A DNA stretch of 64,000 nucleotides, taken from Brevibacterium permense (GTDB lineage: Bacteria; Actinomycetota; Actinomycetes; Actinomycetales; Brevibacteriaceae). Position numbers and translations under genes: made by a program. The notes under the pieces are model-generated. The model was not told the DNA's origin and did no database searches. It saw only the letters and a list, made by a program, of their open reading frames with translations. The DNA is taken from NCBI RefSeq assembly GCF_013280495.1, contig NZ_JABSSX010000011.1:1-64000 (forward strand). The letters are read 5' to 3'. This document shows, one piece after another, positions 48,890-57,088 of the stretch. Within the stretch, counting starts at the first letter, position 1; the number at the start of each line of letters is the position of its first letter.

Positions 48890-48928
48890 CGTGATTAGGT
48901 CGTCGGTTCGATTCCGACAGGCGGCTCC
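48890..48928 (+). tRNA. 3' fragment of a tRNA-Thr-like gene (possible att site)
   Basis: GTCGG (48902-48906), loop TTCGATT and CCGAC (48914-48918) form a perfect T-arm, followed by AGGCGGC and TCC, the 3' acceptor strand and tail expected for an actinobacterial tRNA-Thr (partner strand GCCGCCT). The 5' half, D-arm and anticodon arm are absent. Partial tRNA 3' ends are typical scars of site-specific integration at tRNA genes. Isotype is inferred from the acceptor strand. Confidence 0.5.
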
Positions 48929-48932
48929 GGCG

Positions 48933-48972
48933 AAAAGCCCCTGACCTGCGGAAACGCAGGGCAGGGGCTTTT
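48933..48972 (+). terminator. Strong intrinsic terminator after tRNA fragment
   Basis: AAAAGCCCCTG (48933-48943) pairs with CAGGGGCTTTT (48962-48972), with an inner CTGCG/CGCAG stem and GAAA loop. It is the kind of terminator that usually follows a tRNA gene and can act in both directions. Confidence 0.8.
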
Positions 48973-49186
48973 CTGTTCTGGTGGTCGAGCGATGCGCTGG
49001 CCTCACGGCTCTGCCCGACACCGACGTCGCTCTCCTCTGCGACGGACCCCTCGCCGGCTGAGCGCTCGCGGCCGCCATCCTGTCCGTGTGCCGATAGGCC
49101 TCACACCGCTCGGCAACGCAGCATGGCGTTGCGTCGCGACCTGGCGACGGGCTCGGCGGGGCGCGATCGTCTCGTGCGTTGGCGGA

Positions 49187-49498
49187 CTACGGGAGCTTGG
49201 ACGCGAGGACGTCGGCAGCCAGGATCTCGGGTGCTGCGCTGAGGAGGTGCTGGTTGGCCATCAGGGCTGCGACGATGGCGCCGTTGGCGTGGGCGTCGCG
49301 AGCGGCCTCGTCGGGGAATGCATCGAAGATCCAGAAGGTGTCGGCGTCGGTCCTGACCGCGAACCAGACAATCGTTCCTACTTCTTCGTTGGCGAGTGCG
49401 ACAGCGCCGGCGAGCAGATCGGCGACCGCGTCGTGCTGTCCATCGGCCGCGACGATCTTGGCGACGAAGGCATACGGAAGTGATGCGGGTGTTGACAT
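49187..49498 (-). CDS. Antibiotic-biosynthesis-monooxygenase (ABM) domain protein
   Basis: 103 residues of ferredoxin-like dimeric alpha/beta barrel: AFVAKIVAADGQHDAVADLL, then NEEVGTIVWFAVRTDADTFWIFDAFPDEAARDAHANGAI and a C-terminal helix. Resembles YgiN-type quinol monooxygenases. Substrate unknown. It is divergent from the AraC-type regulator, a common pairing in which the regulator senses a small reactive compound. Confidence 0.8.
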   Translation of the reverse strand: MSTPASLPYAFVAKIVAADGQHDAVADLLAGAVALANEEVGTIVWFAVRTDADTFWIFDAFPDEAARDAHANGAIVAALMANQHLLSAAPEILAADVLASKLP

Positions 49499-49605
49499 GA
49501 GGGACTCTCCTTGAAGTCGTGGTTCTTCGTGTGACGAGTTCAGCTTATGACGAGCGAGGGCCGGTGGGTAGTGGCGTATACGGCAGTATTGCTATTGTTT
49601 ACGTC

Positions 49606-50547
49606 ATGCGTATTGGACTGATCGCGATTGACGGCTGCTTCGGTTCGGCTATCGCGTCGATCATCGACATCGTGCGGGTGGCCGACGGAGCCCGCGGCGA
49701 TGTCGACCCGCGGATCGACCCGATCGAACTCGCCATCCTCGGACCGAAACGGCGAGTGGCCACGACGGCATCGATGACCGTGTCGGTGGACCACCCACTG
49801 TCGGAGTCCGCAGAGTTCGACGTGGTCGTCGTCCCTGCGCTTGGAACCCTTACGGCCGCCGCTACCAACGACGCCCTCCAGAGCCGAGATGCTCGTTCGG
49901 TCATCGCCTCGCTCGGGCGCCTCGACGAGGCGACCACCCGGATCGCCGCGGCGTGCACCGGCGTGTTCGCTGTCGCCGAGACCGGACGGATGCATCATCG
50001 GCGGGCGACGACCAGCTGGTTCCTGGGGCCGGAGTTCCTCAAGCGCTATCCGACCGTCGCCCTCGATCTCGACACCATGGTCGTGGCCGACGGGAACCTC
50101 GTCACCGCCGGCGCCGCGTTCGCCCACATCGACCTCGCGCTCTCACTCGTGCGATCGATCAGCCCCGACCTGGCCCAACACGTCGCCAAGCTCCTCATCA
50201 TCGACGAGCGCCCGTCGCAGGCGGCCTTCGTCGCCTACGAACATCTCCGGCACGAGGACCCGATCGTCGTCGAGTTCGAACGCTTCGTGCGCGCCCGCCT
50301 GGACGAACCGTTCAACGTCGCCTTCGTCGCGCAGTCGCTCGGCACCAGCCGGCGCACCCTCGAACGACGAGTCCGTGCGGCGCTCAACCTCACTCCGCTC
50401 GGCTTCGTCCAACGGCTTCGCATCGAACGAGCTCGGCACCTCTCAGCAACCACGGACCTCACCTCCGCCGAGATCGCGCTACGGGTCGGCTACGCGAACG
50501 CCGAGACTCTGCGCTCCCTCCTGCGTAGGGAGCGACGCCGTTCCTGA
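49606..50547 (+). CDS. GlxA-like AraC-family regulator (DJ-1/PfpI plus HTH)
   Basis: 313 residues. The N-terminal DJ-1/PfpI domain (RIGLIAIDGCFGSAIASIIDIV; nucleophile-elbow AAACTGVFAVAETG near residue 126) is followed by two C-terminal AraC HTHs (DEPFNVAFVAQSLGTSRRTLERRVRAA, then TDLTSAEIALRVGYANAETLRSLLRR). Proteins of this type activate nearby genes in response to small metabolites. ATG 49606 follows a TATTGTTTACG stretch; the upstream longer frame was rejected. Confidence 0.88.
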   Translation: MRIGLIAIDGCFGSAIASIIDIVRVADGARGDVDPRIDPIELAILGPKRRVATTASMTVSVDHPLSESAEFDVVVVPALGTLTAAATNDALQSRDARSVIASLGRLDEATTRIAAACTGVFAVAETGRMHHRRATTSWFLGPEFLKRYPTVALDLDTMVVADGNLVTAGAAFAHIDLALSLVRSISPDLAQHVAKLLIIDERPSQAAFVAYEHLRHEDPIVVEFERFVRARLDEPFNVAFVAQSLGTSRRTLERRVRAALNLTPLGFVQRLRIERARHLSATTDLTSAEIALRVGYANAETLRSLLRRERRRS

Positions 50548-50911
50548 CCTATCGCCATGCCTGTAGCCGGTGTGCCAGTGCTCGACTGGAACCACCTCTC
50601 AGCACGTCGCGTCGACGCTCCTGCGTCACCCCTGGACGGCCCACTCGACACGCCCGCAGCACAGGCCATGTGACGTGTCCCGGCTTCCCGAACGGTTGGG
50701 GTTGGGTGGCTGTGATGTCGCTGCGTTCTCGTCGAGAGGATCACAGACCCGATCAGAGTCGATTGGGATAAGACGCGAAGGCGGTCAGGTCAGGGCGGCC
50801 GAAGCCGGCCAGCGGGGTAGCGTCGGACACTCCATTTGAAGGCGCACCGTTGTTGACCGATGCGTTTTGGCTCGTGGCGATCACCGTTCCGATCGTCGCA
50901 GTCTCCGATGT
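50548..50911. other. Intergenic, no gene seen
   Basis: About 360 bp between convergent genes. Short frames show no domain. No clear terminator hairpin or repeat was identified. Confidence 0.4.
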
Positions 50912-51625
50912 TCAATGCCGAATGGTTACAGGCTCGTCCGCCATTATCCACTCGACGATTGCGGAAACATGAGCATCGACCGAGTCGAGGGCCGGTAGGG
51001 GAGCGGTCTCCGCTGGGACTAGCAGGCCGATCTCCGTGCACGACAGGGCCACAGCGTCAGCGCCACGAGTCTTGAGGTCGTTCATGATCTCGACGTAGCG
51101 GGCTCGGGAGGCATCGGTGAACTTCCCTTGGGTGAGTTCATCCCAGATGATCTGATCGACCTCGAGGCACGTTGCCTCATCCGGTACCAAAGTCGTGATG
51201 CCCTGTGCTTCGAGCCGGCCGGTGTAGAAGTCTTCGAGCATCGTCCATCGGGTACCCAGAACCGCCAGCGTCGAAAAGCCCTGGCGCTTCGCCATAGTCG
51301 CGATCGAATCGACCATGTGAATGAGAGGCGCATCGACTGAGGCCTCGATCGCTGGGGCGCACTTATGCATGAGATTGGTGGCAATCGCGACAGCTTCGGC
51401 GCCGCCATCGACTAAACGCTGCGCCGTCGCCGTCAGGGATGCATCATTACCCGCCCAATCGTTGGCCTCCTGCAGCTCCCGGATGTCCGCGAAGTCGCAC
51501 GAGTCGAGGAGGATCTGCGCGGAATGATGACCGCCGAGCTTTTTGGCCACGGCATCGTTGATCTTCGTGTAGTACTCGATGCTCGAATGCCAGCTCATTC
51601 CACCCAGCAGACCGATCCTGCGCAT
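50912..51625 (-). CDS. Aspartate/glutamate racemase family protein
   Basis: 237 residues. RRIGLLGGMSWHSSIEYYTKIN at the N-terminus, the first active-site loop ATNLMHKC near residue 85 and the second Cys in ALSCTEIGLLV near 195 are typical of the Asp/Glu/hydantoin racemase superfamily. The first catalytic Cys is not at the usual ATN-C position but in MHKC, as in YgeA/RacX-like members with broad amino-acid specificity. ATG 51625 follows GAGGAGTGGGAG. It is divergent from the LysR-TRAP operon, so it may act on the imported acid. Confidence 0.82.
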   Translation of the reverse strand: MRRIGLLGGMSWHSSIEYYTKINDAVAKKLGGHHSAQILLDSCDFADIRELQEANDWAGNDASLTATAQRLVDGGAEAVAIATNLMHKCAPAIEASVDAPLIHMVDSIATMAKRQGFSTLAVLGTRWTMLEDFYTGRLEAQGITTLVPDEATCLEVDQIIWDELTQGKFTDASRARYVEIMNDLKTRGADAVALSCTEIGLLVPAETAPLPALDSVDAHVSAIVEWIMADEPVTIRH

Positions 51626-51719
51626 ACTCCCACTCCTCAAATCAGCACCTAAGTCACGACGATTACTTCCAGTGTGGTGCGCATCATCCACCTCCGGTAG
51701 ACCCAGTTCCCTCTGCTCT

Positions 51720-51740
51720 GACATAAGCTGGCCTTATGTC
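51720..51740. promoter_or_regulatory. LysR-type operator overlapping the lysR start
   Basis: GACATAAG-5 nt-CTTATGTC is a perfect 8-bp inverted repeat containing ATAA-N9-TTAT, and the ATG of the LysR gene (51736) lies within its right arm. A bound dimer would therefore cover both the start and the divergent racemase promoter region. Confidence 0.65.
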
Positions 51741-52767
51741 TACTGTCTTCGAACAGGCTCTCGACCTCGGCGAGCCCAAACGCCTCCTGATCTTCGGCGC
51801 CATCGCCGAGGCAGGCAGCATCGGTGCCGCAGCCCGCGAACTCGGCTGGTCCCAACCAGCGCTGTCCCAGCACATGACTGCGCTGGAGAAGGACCTCGGG
51901 GTCACCCTCTTCGACCGCACCCCGCGAGGCATCCGCCTCACCACCGCCGGCCAACTCGCTCGCATCCGCTCAGGCGAGGTGGCCGCCTCGGTGACGGGAT
52001 TGCGCAGTGACCTTGCGAAAGCCTTCGGCCTCGGCGGACGCAATGTCCGGCTCGCCGGATTCCCCAGCTTCGTCATCGGCCCATTGGCCGCAGCACTCGG
52101 CAGGCTGGAAGCAAACGCGGGCACACAGGCTGACTCACCGCTTCACCACTCCTACGAAGTCTCCGAGGCCGAACCGCCCGAAGCACTGCGGATGCTCGAC
52201 GACGGTGCCATCGATATCGCCTTCCTCTTCCATCACGAAGACGAAGCCCCGCCTGAGCTGGCCGGACATATGACTGTCGACCTCAGCGCCGACCACCTCG
52301 ACCTGCTCGTACCCGAACGCTGGAACCGAGCCGGACAGATCCAACACCTCAACGATGTTGCCGAACTGCCGTGGATCATGGGATGCGTGCGATGCCGATC
52401 CACCGCCGAACGCCTCTGCCGCACCGCCGGCTTCGAACCCCGAACCCGGCACATCACCGACAACCCCGGCGCCATCCAATCCTTGGTCTCCAATGGGCTC
52501 GGTGTTGCGCTGCTGCCGCGCAGCGCCCGCCGCTACTCCCAAATCCCCGGTATCGACCCCATCGCCCTCGCCGAGGCCGGCGCGCGTCGAGTCACCGCGA
52601 TGATCCCCGACGGGCTGGCAGACGCCTCCGAAGTCGTCGACCTGATCGATGCGTTGCGAGCTTCCGACGTCACCGGCGGTGGGGCAGGCGCGGATGGCAT
52701 CGTCCCAGCCGTAAACAGTGCAGGCGCCACCGGCACCTTGACCGACGGCTACAGTGACTCCCGATGA
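51736..52767 (+). CDS. LysR-family transcriptional regulator
   Basis: 343 residues. The N-terminal HTH reads RLLIFGAIAEAGSIGAAARELGWSQPALSQHMTALEKDLGVTLFDRTPRGIRLT in outline. The C-terminal substrate-binding domain has two LysR-type lobes, with Cys-containing GCVRCRSTAERLCR. An extra Gly/Ala-rich C-terminal tail of about 30 residues is present. It is the first gene of an operon: its stop overlaps dctQ in ATGA. Autoregulation through the palindrome over its start is likely. Confidence 0.9.
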   Translation: MSTVFEQALDLGEPKRLLIFGAIAEAGSIGAAARELGWSQPALSQHMTALEKDLGVTLFDRTPRGIRLTTAGQLARIRSGEVAASVTGLRSDLAKAFGLGGRNVRLAGFPSFVIGPLAAALGRLEANAGTQADSPLHHSYEVSEAEPPEALRMLDDGAIDIAFLFHHEDEAPPELAGHMTVDLSADHLDLLVPERWNRAGQIQHLNDVAELPWIMGCVRCRSTAERLCRTAGFEPRTRHITDNPGAIQSLVSNGLGVALLPRSARRYSQIPGIDPIALAEAGARRVTAMIPDGLADASEVVDLIDALRASDVTGGGAGADGIVPAVNSAGATGTLTDGYSDSR

Positions 52768-53258
52768 GCACGTTCACCAAAGTCCTCGACAAATGGCTGA
52801 CGGTCACCACGGCTACGGCGATCATCGTGATGATGCTCCACATCGTCACCCACGCCTTGGCCAGGTCGATCTTCCACGCCCCGCTCTACGGCACCAACGA
52901 GATCGTCGAATACTGGTACCTGCCCATTGTGGCCCTCCTAGGCATCCCCGCTGCTCAACTGCAGAAGGAACACATCACCGTCACCATGGCCATCGAGAGG
53001 GCGAAACCTGCCACTGCCGCAGTGTTCACGGTCTTCGCCTGCCTCCTCGGCGCGCTCGTCTCGATCGCTTTCGCATGGTTCGGGCTGACGAAGGCGCTGG
53101 AGAACACGGCGATCGGTTCGACCGCTGACGTCTCCGCCGTCATCACCTGGCCCGTGTATTACCTCGTCCCGATTGTGTTCGTGCTCCTCGCGGTGCTCTA
53201 CATTCTCGACGCAGTCGCAATACTCCGCTGGCGCACCGAAACGGGGGAGGAGCAGTGA
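52764..53258 (+). CDS. dctQ: TRAP transporter small permease DctQ
   Basis: 164 residues with four TM helices (WLTVTTATAIIVMMLHIVTH, EYWYLPIVALLGIPAAQ, VFTVFACLLGALVSIAFAWFG and YYLVPIVFVLLAVLYILDAVAIL). This is the normal DctQ layout. It overlaps both the lysR and dctM genes, so all are one transcript. Confidence 0.88.
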   Translation: MSTFTKVLDKWLTVTTATAIIVMMLHIVTHALARSIFHAPLYGTNEIVEYWYLPIVALLGIPAAQLQKEHITVTMAIERAKPATAAVFTVFACLLGALVSIAFAWFGLTKALENTAIGSTADVSAVITWPVYYLVPIVFVLLAVLYILDAVAILRWRTETGEEQ

Positions 53259-54856
53259 ACGCAAACACCGACCTCGCTGCATCCCTACCGCCAGAAGACT
53301 CAAACACAGCGAACTTCACCGGCACCTCCACCCAGAAACCCACCACCGCACTCTTCCCAAATGGTTCCCGCCGCGAACGTCCCGGCACACTTGCCCTCAC
53401 CATCGGGTTCGGGCTCGTCGCCGTCTGCCTCATCGGTCTCTTCACCAGCCCGTCGGCTGCCATCGGGGGAGCGTGGTGCATCGGGATGATGCTCGTCCTC
53501 CTCTTCCTCTCCGTCCCGGTGGCCATCGCACTGTCCGTGCCGTCGATCATCGGCGTCTACGCCGTGGCCGGGATACCGGCGACGATGAACATTGTGGCCA
53601 CCGCCCCGTTCAGCGCCGTCTCGGACTGGTCGATGAGCGTGCTGCCCATGTTCATCTTCATGGGCATGCTGCTCACGCAATCCGGGCTCTCCGGCAAGGT
53701 CTACCGCGTCGCCGACCACTGGTTCTCCTGGCTGCCCGGCGGCATCGGTATCGGCACCACCTTCGCCGGGGCTGGACTGTCGGCCGTCACCGGATCGACC
53801 ATCGGCATGACCTACGCCCTGGGCCGAGCCGGCATCCCCGAAATGCTCAAAGCCGGCTACGACCGCCGCATGGCCGTCGGCACAATCATGGTCTCCGGCA
53901 TGACCGGCAATCTCATCCCACCTTCGATCCTCATGGTCGTCTACGCCGGCATCGCCTCCGACCCCGTCGGCCCCGCGCTCATGGCAGGAGCCGTCCCCGG
54001 AATCCTGCTCGCCGTGTGCTTCGCCGCTTTCATCTTCGCCATCGGCGTCGCCGCACCGAAACTCGTCGGCCGCGGCCAGAACGCCCAGAACACAACAGAC
54101 ACAGCAGATACACCAAGCTCCACCCGCCCCACGACCACCTGGCGCGACCGCTTCACCTCGCTGACCGGCGTCTGGGGCTTCGCGGTCGTTCTCGTCGTTC
54201 TCTTCGGCGGCATGTTCTCCGGCATCTTCACCCCCACCGAGGCCGGAGCTGCCGCCGCGCTCTGCTCACTGCTCCTCTGCCTGTGGGAAAAACGGGGCGA
54301 ACAACCGTGGCGCAAGGTTGCGGAATCGGCCATGGATACGGTGGCGGCCACCTCGGTGATCTTCTTCATCATGATCGGCGCGACCATGCTCACCAGCCTG
54401 CTCGCCATCACCGGACTCGCCCCCATCCTCACCGGCCTCATCACGGACCTCGGGCTCTCGCGGATCGGATTCCTGCTCGTCCTCATCGTCCTCTACATCG
54501 TCATGGGCATGTTCTTCGACACCCTGTCGATGATGCTGCTGACCATCCCGATCCTCCTGCCCACCCTCGAAACGATGGGGGTGAGCCCGCTGTGGTTCGG
54601 AGTCTTCGTCGTCCTCCTCGGCGAGTTCGCCATGGTCACCCCGCCGGTCGGCATCATCCCCTACATCGTCCACTCGATCGCGAAGAACCCCGAGGTCAAC
54701 CTCGGTGCCACGGTCACGCTGCGCGACATCTTCATCTCCCTGCTGTGGTTCCTGCCCGTCGTCGTGGTCTTCCTGGTCCTCCTCGTCGCCGTGCCCGGAA
54801 TGACCGAATGGCTGCCCGACCTCATCAGCCGCACCAGCGGGGAAATGTCCGGATAA
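53255..54856 (+). CDS. dctM: TRAP transporter large permease DctM
   Basis: 533 residues. A hydrophilic, Asn/Thr/Pro-rich N-terminus (about 45 residues) precedes some 12-13 TM helices; MFIFMGMLLTQSGLSGKVYRVADHWFSWLPGG, SGMTGNLIPPSILMVVYA and MGMFFDTLSMMLLTIPILLP are hallmark DctM loops. It works with DctQ and a periplasmic-type DctP in Na+-driven import of organic acids. GTG 53255 overlaps the dctQ stop. A linker with Asn/Thr/Asp repeats (TTDTADTPSSTRPTT) sits mid-protein. Confidence 0.92.
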   Translation: MNANTDLAASLPPEDSNTANFTGTSTQKPTTALFPNGSRRERPGTLALTIGFGLVAVCLIGLFTSPSAAIGGAWCIGMMLVLLFLSVPVAIALSVPSIIGVYAVAGIPATMNIVATAPFSAVSDWSMSVLPMFIFMGMLLTQSGLSGKVYRVADHWFSWLPGGIGIGTTFAGAGLSAVTGSTIGMTYALGRAGIPEMLKAGYDRRMAVGTIMVSGMTGNLIPPSILMVVYAGIASDPVGPALMAGAVPGILLAVCFAAFIFAIGVAAPKLVGRGQNAQNTTDTADTPSSTRPTTTWRDRFTSLTGVWGFAVVLVVLFGGMFSGIFTPTEAGAAAALCSLLLCLWEKRGEQPWRKVAESAMDTVAATSVIFFIMIGATMLTSLLAITGLAPILTGLITDLGLSRIGFLLVLIVLYIVMGMFFDTLSMMLLTIPILLPTLETMGVSPLWFGVFVVLLGEFAMVTPPVGIIPYIVHSIAKNPEVNLGATVTLRDIFISLLWFLPVVVVFLVLLVAVPGMTEWLPDLISRTSGEMSG

Positions 54857-54997
54857 TCCTCGCCGAGGCGGCCCTGCCAACCCGTGCTCTGTGTCGTTGC
54901 GGTGGCTGCCGCAGGATGTGAGCGGACTCATGATGAGGGTGACCTTACTCAGGCATAGAATTTAAGGTAATTCTCAGCCTTCGCTCAAAGGAGTCCC
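54857..54997 (+). promoter_or_regulatory. Gap between dctM and dctP with probable promoter
   Basis: A TAGAAT box at 54956-54961 and the site AAAGGAG before the dctP ATG suggest dctP can be expressed on its own at a higher level, as usual for binding proteins. No clear terminator for dctM is seen. Confidence 0.4.
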
Positions 54998-56275
54998 ATG
55001 AAGCGCTTCCGCTCGGCAACACGCCCCGCCCAGGCCATAGCGGCGGTCGCATCGCTGGCACTGTTGGCCGGATGCGCCGGATCTGTCGGCGGCGACGGAT
55101 CAGGTTCGGGCGACTCAGCGGGGGAGGGCTTCGCCTATGACTCCTCGCAGGACGAGATCGATGAGGCACTGGCCGATCTCGTCCCGGTGACGATCAAGTT
55201 CCAGCCCTCGGCGATGTCGGAGAAGTCGATCCTCGCACCCAACGGCCTCGACGTGAAGAAGGCCATCGAGGAGCGCTCGGGCGGCAAGATCACCGTCGAC
55301 ATCGTGTGGGGCCAGGCGATCGCCAGCTACGAAGACGTCGACGATGCCCTGGCCGATGGCCGCGTCGACCTCGCGTTCACTCTGCCGTCGTACACCCCGG
55401 CCGAGTACCCGGCCTTCGACGCGATCGGTACGGCCATGTCGACGCTGCCGTCCTCACCGGTGGCCAGTGATCTGGCGGCGAACGCGGCCGGTGTGCAGGC
55501 CGCGTGGGAGACGCCCGAGGTGCTCGCGGAGTTCGAGAAGAAGAACCTGGTCCCGCTCATTCCGATGCTCGCCGCGGGTGGGTATTCGACGATGTGCTCG
55601 AAGCCGATGACCTCGCTCGATGACTGGAAGGGCAAGCAGATTCGTGTCGGTTCGGCCGCTGCAGGCAAGCAGGTGACGGATCTGGGTGCGACTCCGGTGT
55701 CGCTGTCGTTCCCGGAGACCTATGAGGCGCTGCAGCGCGGAACCGTCGACTGCGACCTCGGTCAGCTGGCACCGAACGTGGAGGCCGGCACCTTCGAGGT
55801 GGCCCCGATCATCGGTGTTGCATCGGACGCTGGCATTGCGCGTTCGGCGGGTGCGATCACGGCAGGCAAGAAGTATTCGGAGCTGCCGGTGGCTTACCAG
55901 CAGGTCATCTTCGACTCGATGTCGACGACGTTCTCCACGATGATGGAGGTCGTCATCGGAGCGAAGGCGCAGGCCGTCGAGCAGGCGAAGGACAACGACG
56001 GTTCGGTTCAGCCCTTCGATGATGACGTGCAGAAGCAGATGGCGAAGTACGCGAAGAACCTGTCGGACAAGACTGCTGAAAAGGCCGAGGTGCCGGATGC
56101 ACCGAAGAGGCTGGGTGACGCTGGTTCGGAGTGGGCGAAGTCCGTTTCCGACCTCGGCTATGACGACAAGGGCGACTTCGCTTCACTCGACGAGTGGTAC
56201 CCAGAGGACGCTAACTACGACAAGCTCGGCGACGAGCTGTTTGAGAAAGTCATGGCCGAGCATCGGCCGGAGTGA
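54998..56275 (+). CDS. dctP: TRAP transporter substrate-binding lipoprotein DctP
   Basis: 425 residues with a signal peptide ending in the lipobox LLAGCAGS (Cys near residue 26), a Gly/Ser linker, then a DctP binding domain (KSILAPNGLDVKKAIEERSGGKITVDIVWGQ in outline, and the conserved WKGKQIRVGSAA and GTVDCDLGQ). Being lipid-anchored fits a Gram-positive. The ligand is probably a carboxylate; the racemase nearby may hint at an amino acid, but that is speculative. Confidence 0.92.
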   Translation: MKRFRSATRPAQAIAAVASLALLAGCAGSVGGDGSGSGDSAGEGFAYDSSQDEIDEALADLVPVTIKFQPSAMSEKSILAPNGLDVKKAIEERSGGKITVDIVWGQAIASYEDVDDALADGRVDLAFTLPSYTPAEYPAFDAIGTAMSTLPSSPVASDLAANAAGVQAAWETPEVLAEFEKKNLVPLIPMLAAGGYSTMCSKPMTSLDDWKGKQIRVGSAAAGKQVTDLGATPVSLSFPETYEALQRGTVDCDLGQLAPNVEAGTFEVAPIIGVASDAGIARSAGAITAGKKYSELPVAYQQVIFDSMSTTFSTMMEVVIGAKAQAVEQAKDNDGSVQPFDDDVQKQMAKYAKNLSDKTAEKAEVPDAPKRLGDAGSEWAKSVSDLGYDDKGDFASLDEWYPEDANYDKLGDELFEKVMAEHRPE

Positions 56276-56334
56276 GATGACGATAGCGTTGTTACTCGTT
56301 GTAGCAGTGTAATATCCAACATCAGCCGCAGGCA

Positions 56335-56952
56335 CTAATCAACGTCGAGCTTCTCTCTGAGGTCGTCGAAGGTCTTCAACTTTGGAGTTTCGGTGGCGAC
56401 CTGCAGCCATTCTTTTGCTTCGCTGAAATTTGTGGAACTGATGTTTCCCATAGGTTTGGTTACTGCTAGGAGAAGTGCCTCGAGGTCCCTAATCAGAACT
56501 GGCGCGTCGAGCTCAACTGACGTGTACGTCTGTACAACTCGGACTACTCCGTCGCTGTCCAAGACGGTATCGTCGTCAGGGCCGTCGAACGCGAACCATG
56601 AGAACCGATTCCACCCTGCCCAGTGTTCATCGTTTAGGTGATCGTGTAGTCGCCCGCCGATGCCTCTCTGAGAGGTTGCCAGCCCGACGTAGTACACGTT
56701 GATGTCGTTGTAGAGGACATATACGCCACGAGCTCGACGAAAGTCGGCCACTCGCAGGTTTCCTTTGTTGAGACCTCGGCGTCCCAGAAGCCTCCAAGAG
56801 TGTGCTTGCCAGTCGACAAGATCGCGCTGCCAAAACGTGCCGAAAGATCCGATGGTCAAGAGTCTGCCGCCCTTCAGTCGTGGAATCTGCGCTGATGCAC
56901 TCTTGAGACTATCCACCGAAGTCGTTGATGGCGGACAGAAGCCCCGATGCAC
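56335..56952 (-). CDS. GIY-YIG-like nuclease domain protein
   Basis: 205 residues. The central motif RGVYVLYNDINVYYVGLATSQRGIGGRLHDHL gives the GIY (GVY) and YIG (YVG) pair followed by the conserved Arg and His. A basic N-terminal part (residues 1-65) and a C-terminal region around NISSTNFSEAKEW lie on either side. Such stand-alone proteins occur in restriction, mobile or defence-associated loci, and some are uncharacterised. The GTG start 56952 follows GGGAG. GC content is a bit lower than the flanks. Nuclease activity is not established. Confidence 0.7.
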   Translation of the reverse strand: MHRGFCPPSTTSVDSLKSASAQIPRLKGGRLLTIGSFGTFWQRDLVDWQAHSWRLLGRRGLNKGNLRVADFRRARGVYVLYNDINVYYVGLATSQRGIGGRLHDHLNDEHWAGWNRFSWFAFDGPDDDTVLDSDGVVRVVQTYTSVELDAPVLIRDLEALLLAVTKPMGNISSTNFSEAKEWLQVATETPKLKTFDDLREKLDVD

Positions 56953-57088
56953 CGCAAACTCCCATTCTCAGCAACTCTTGACCCAGTGGGCATCTACTAG
57001 GCTGGTAAGGGTGCCGAACCAAAACGCACCGAACATGGTCAACCGTGCCGAACAAGGCACAGACCACAGACGACGGAAGGGCTGACGG

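Noticed and set aside
48839..49078. Minus-strand frame containing CRNRTDDLI
   Set aside because: That peptide is the well-known artefact of translating the antisense of a tRNA 3' end.
53173..54921. 582-codon frame overlapping dctM
   Set aside because: His/Arg-rich wrong-frame translation of dctM; the transporter frame carries the family motifs.
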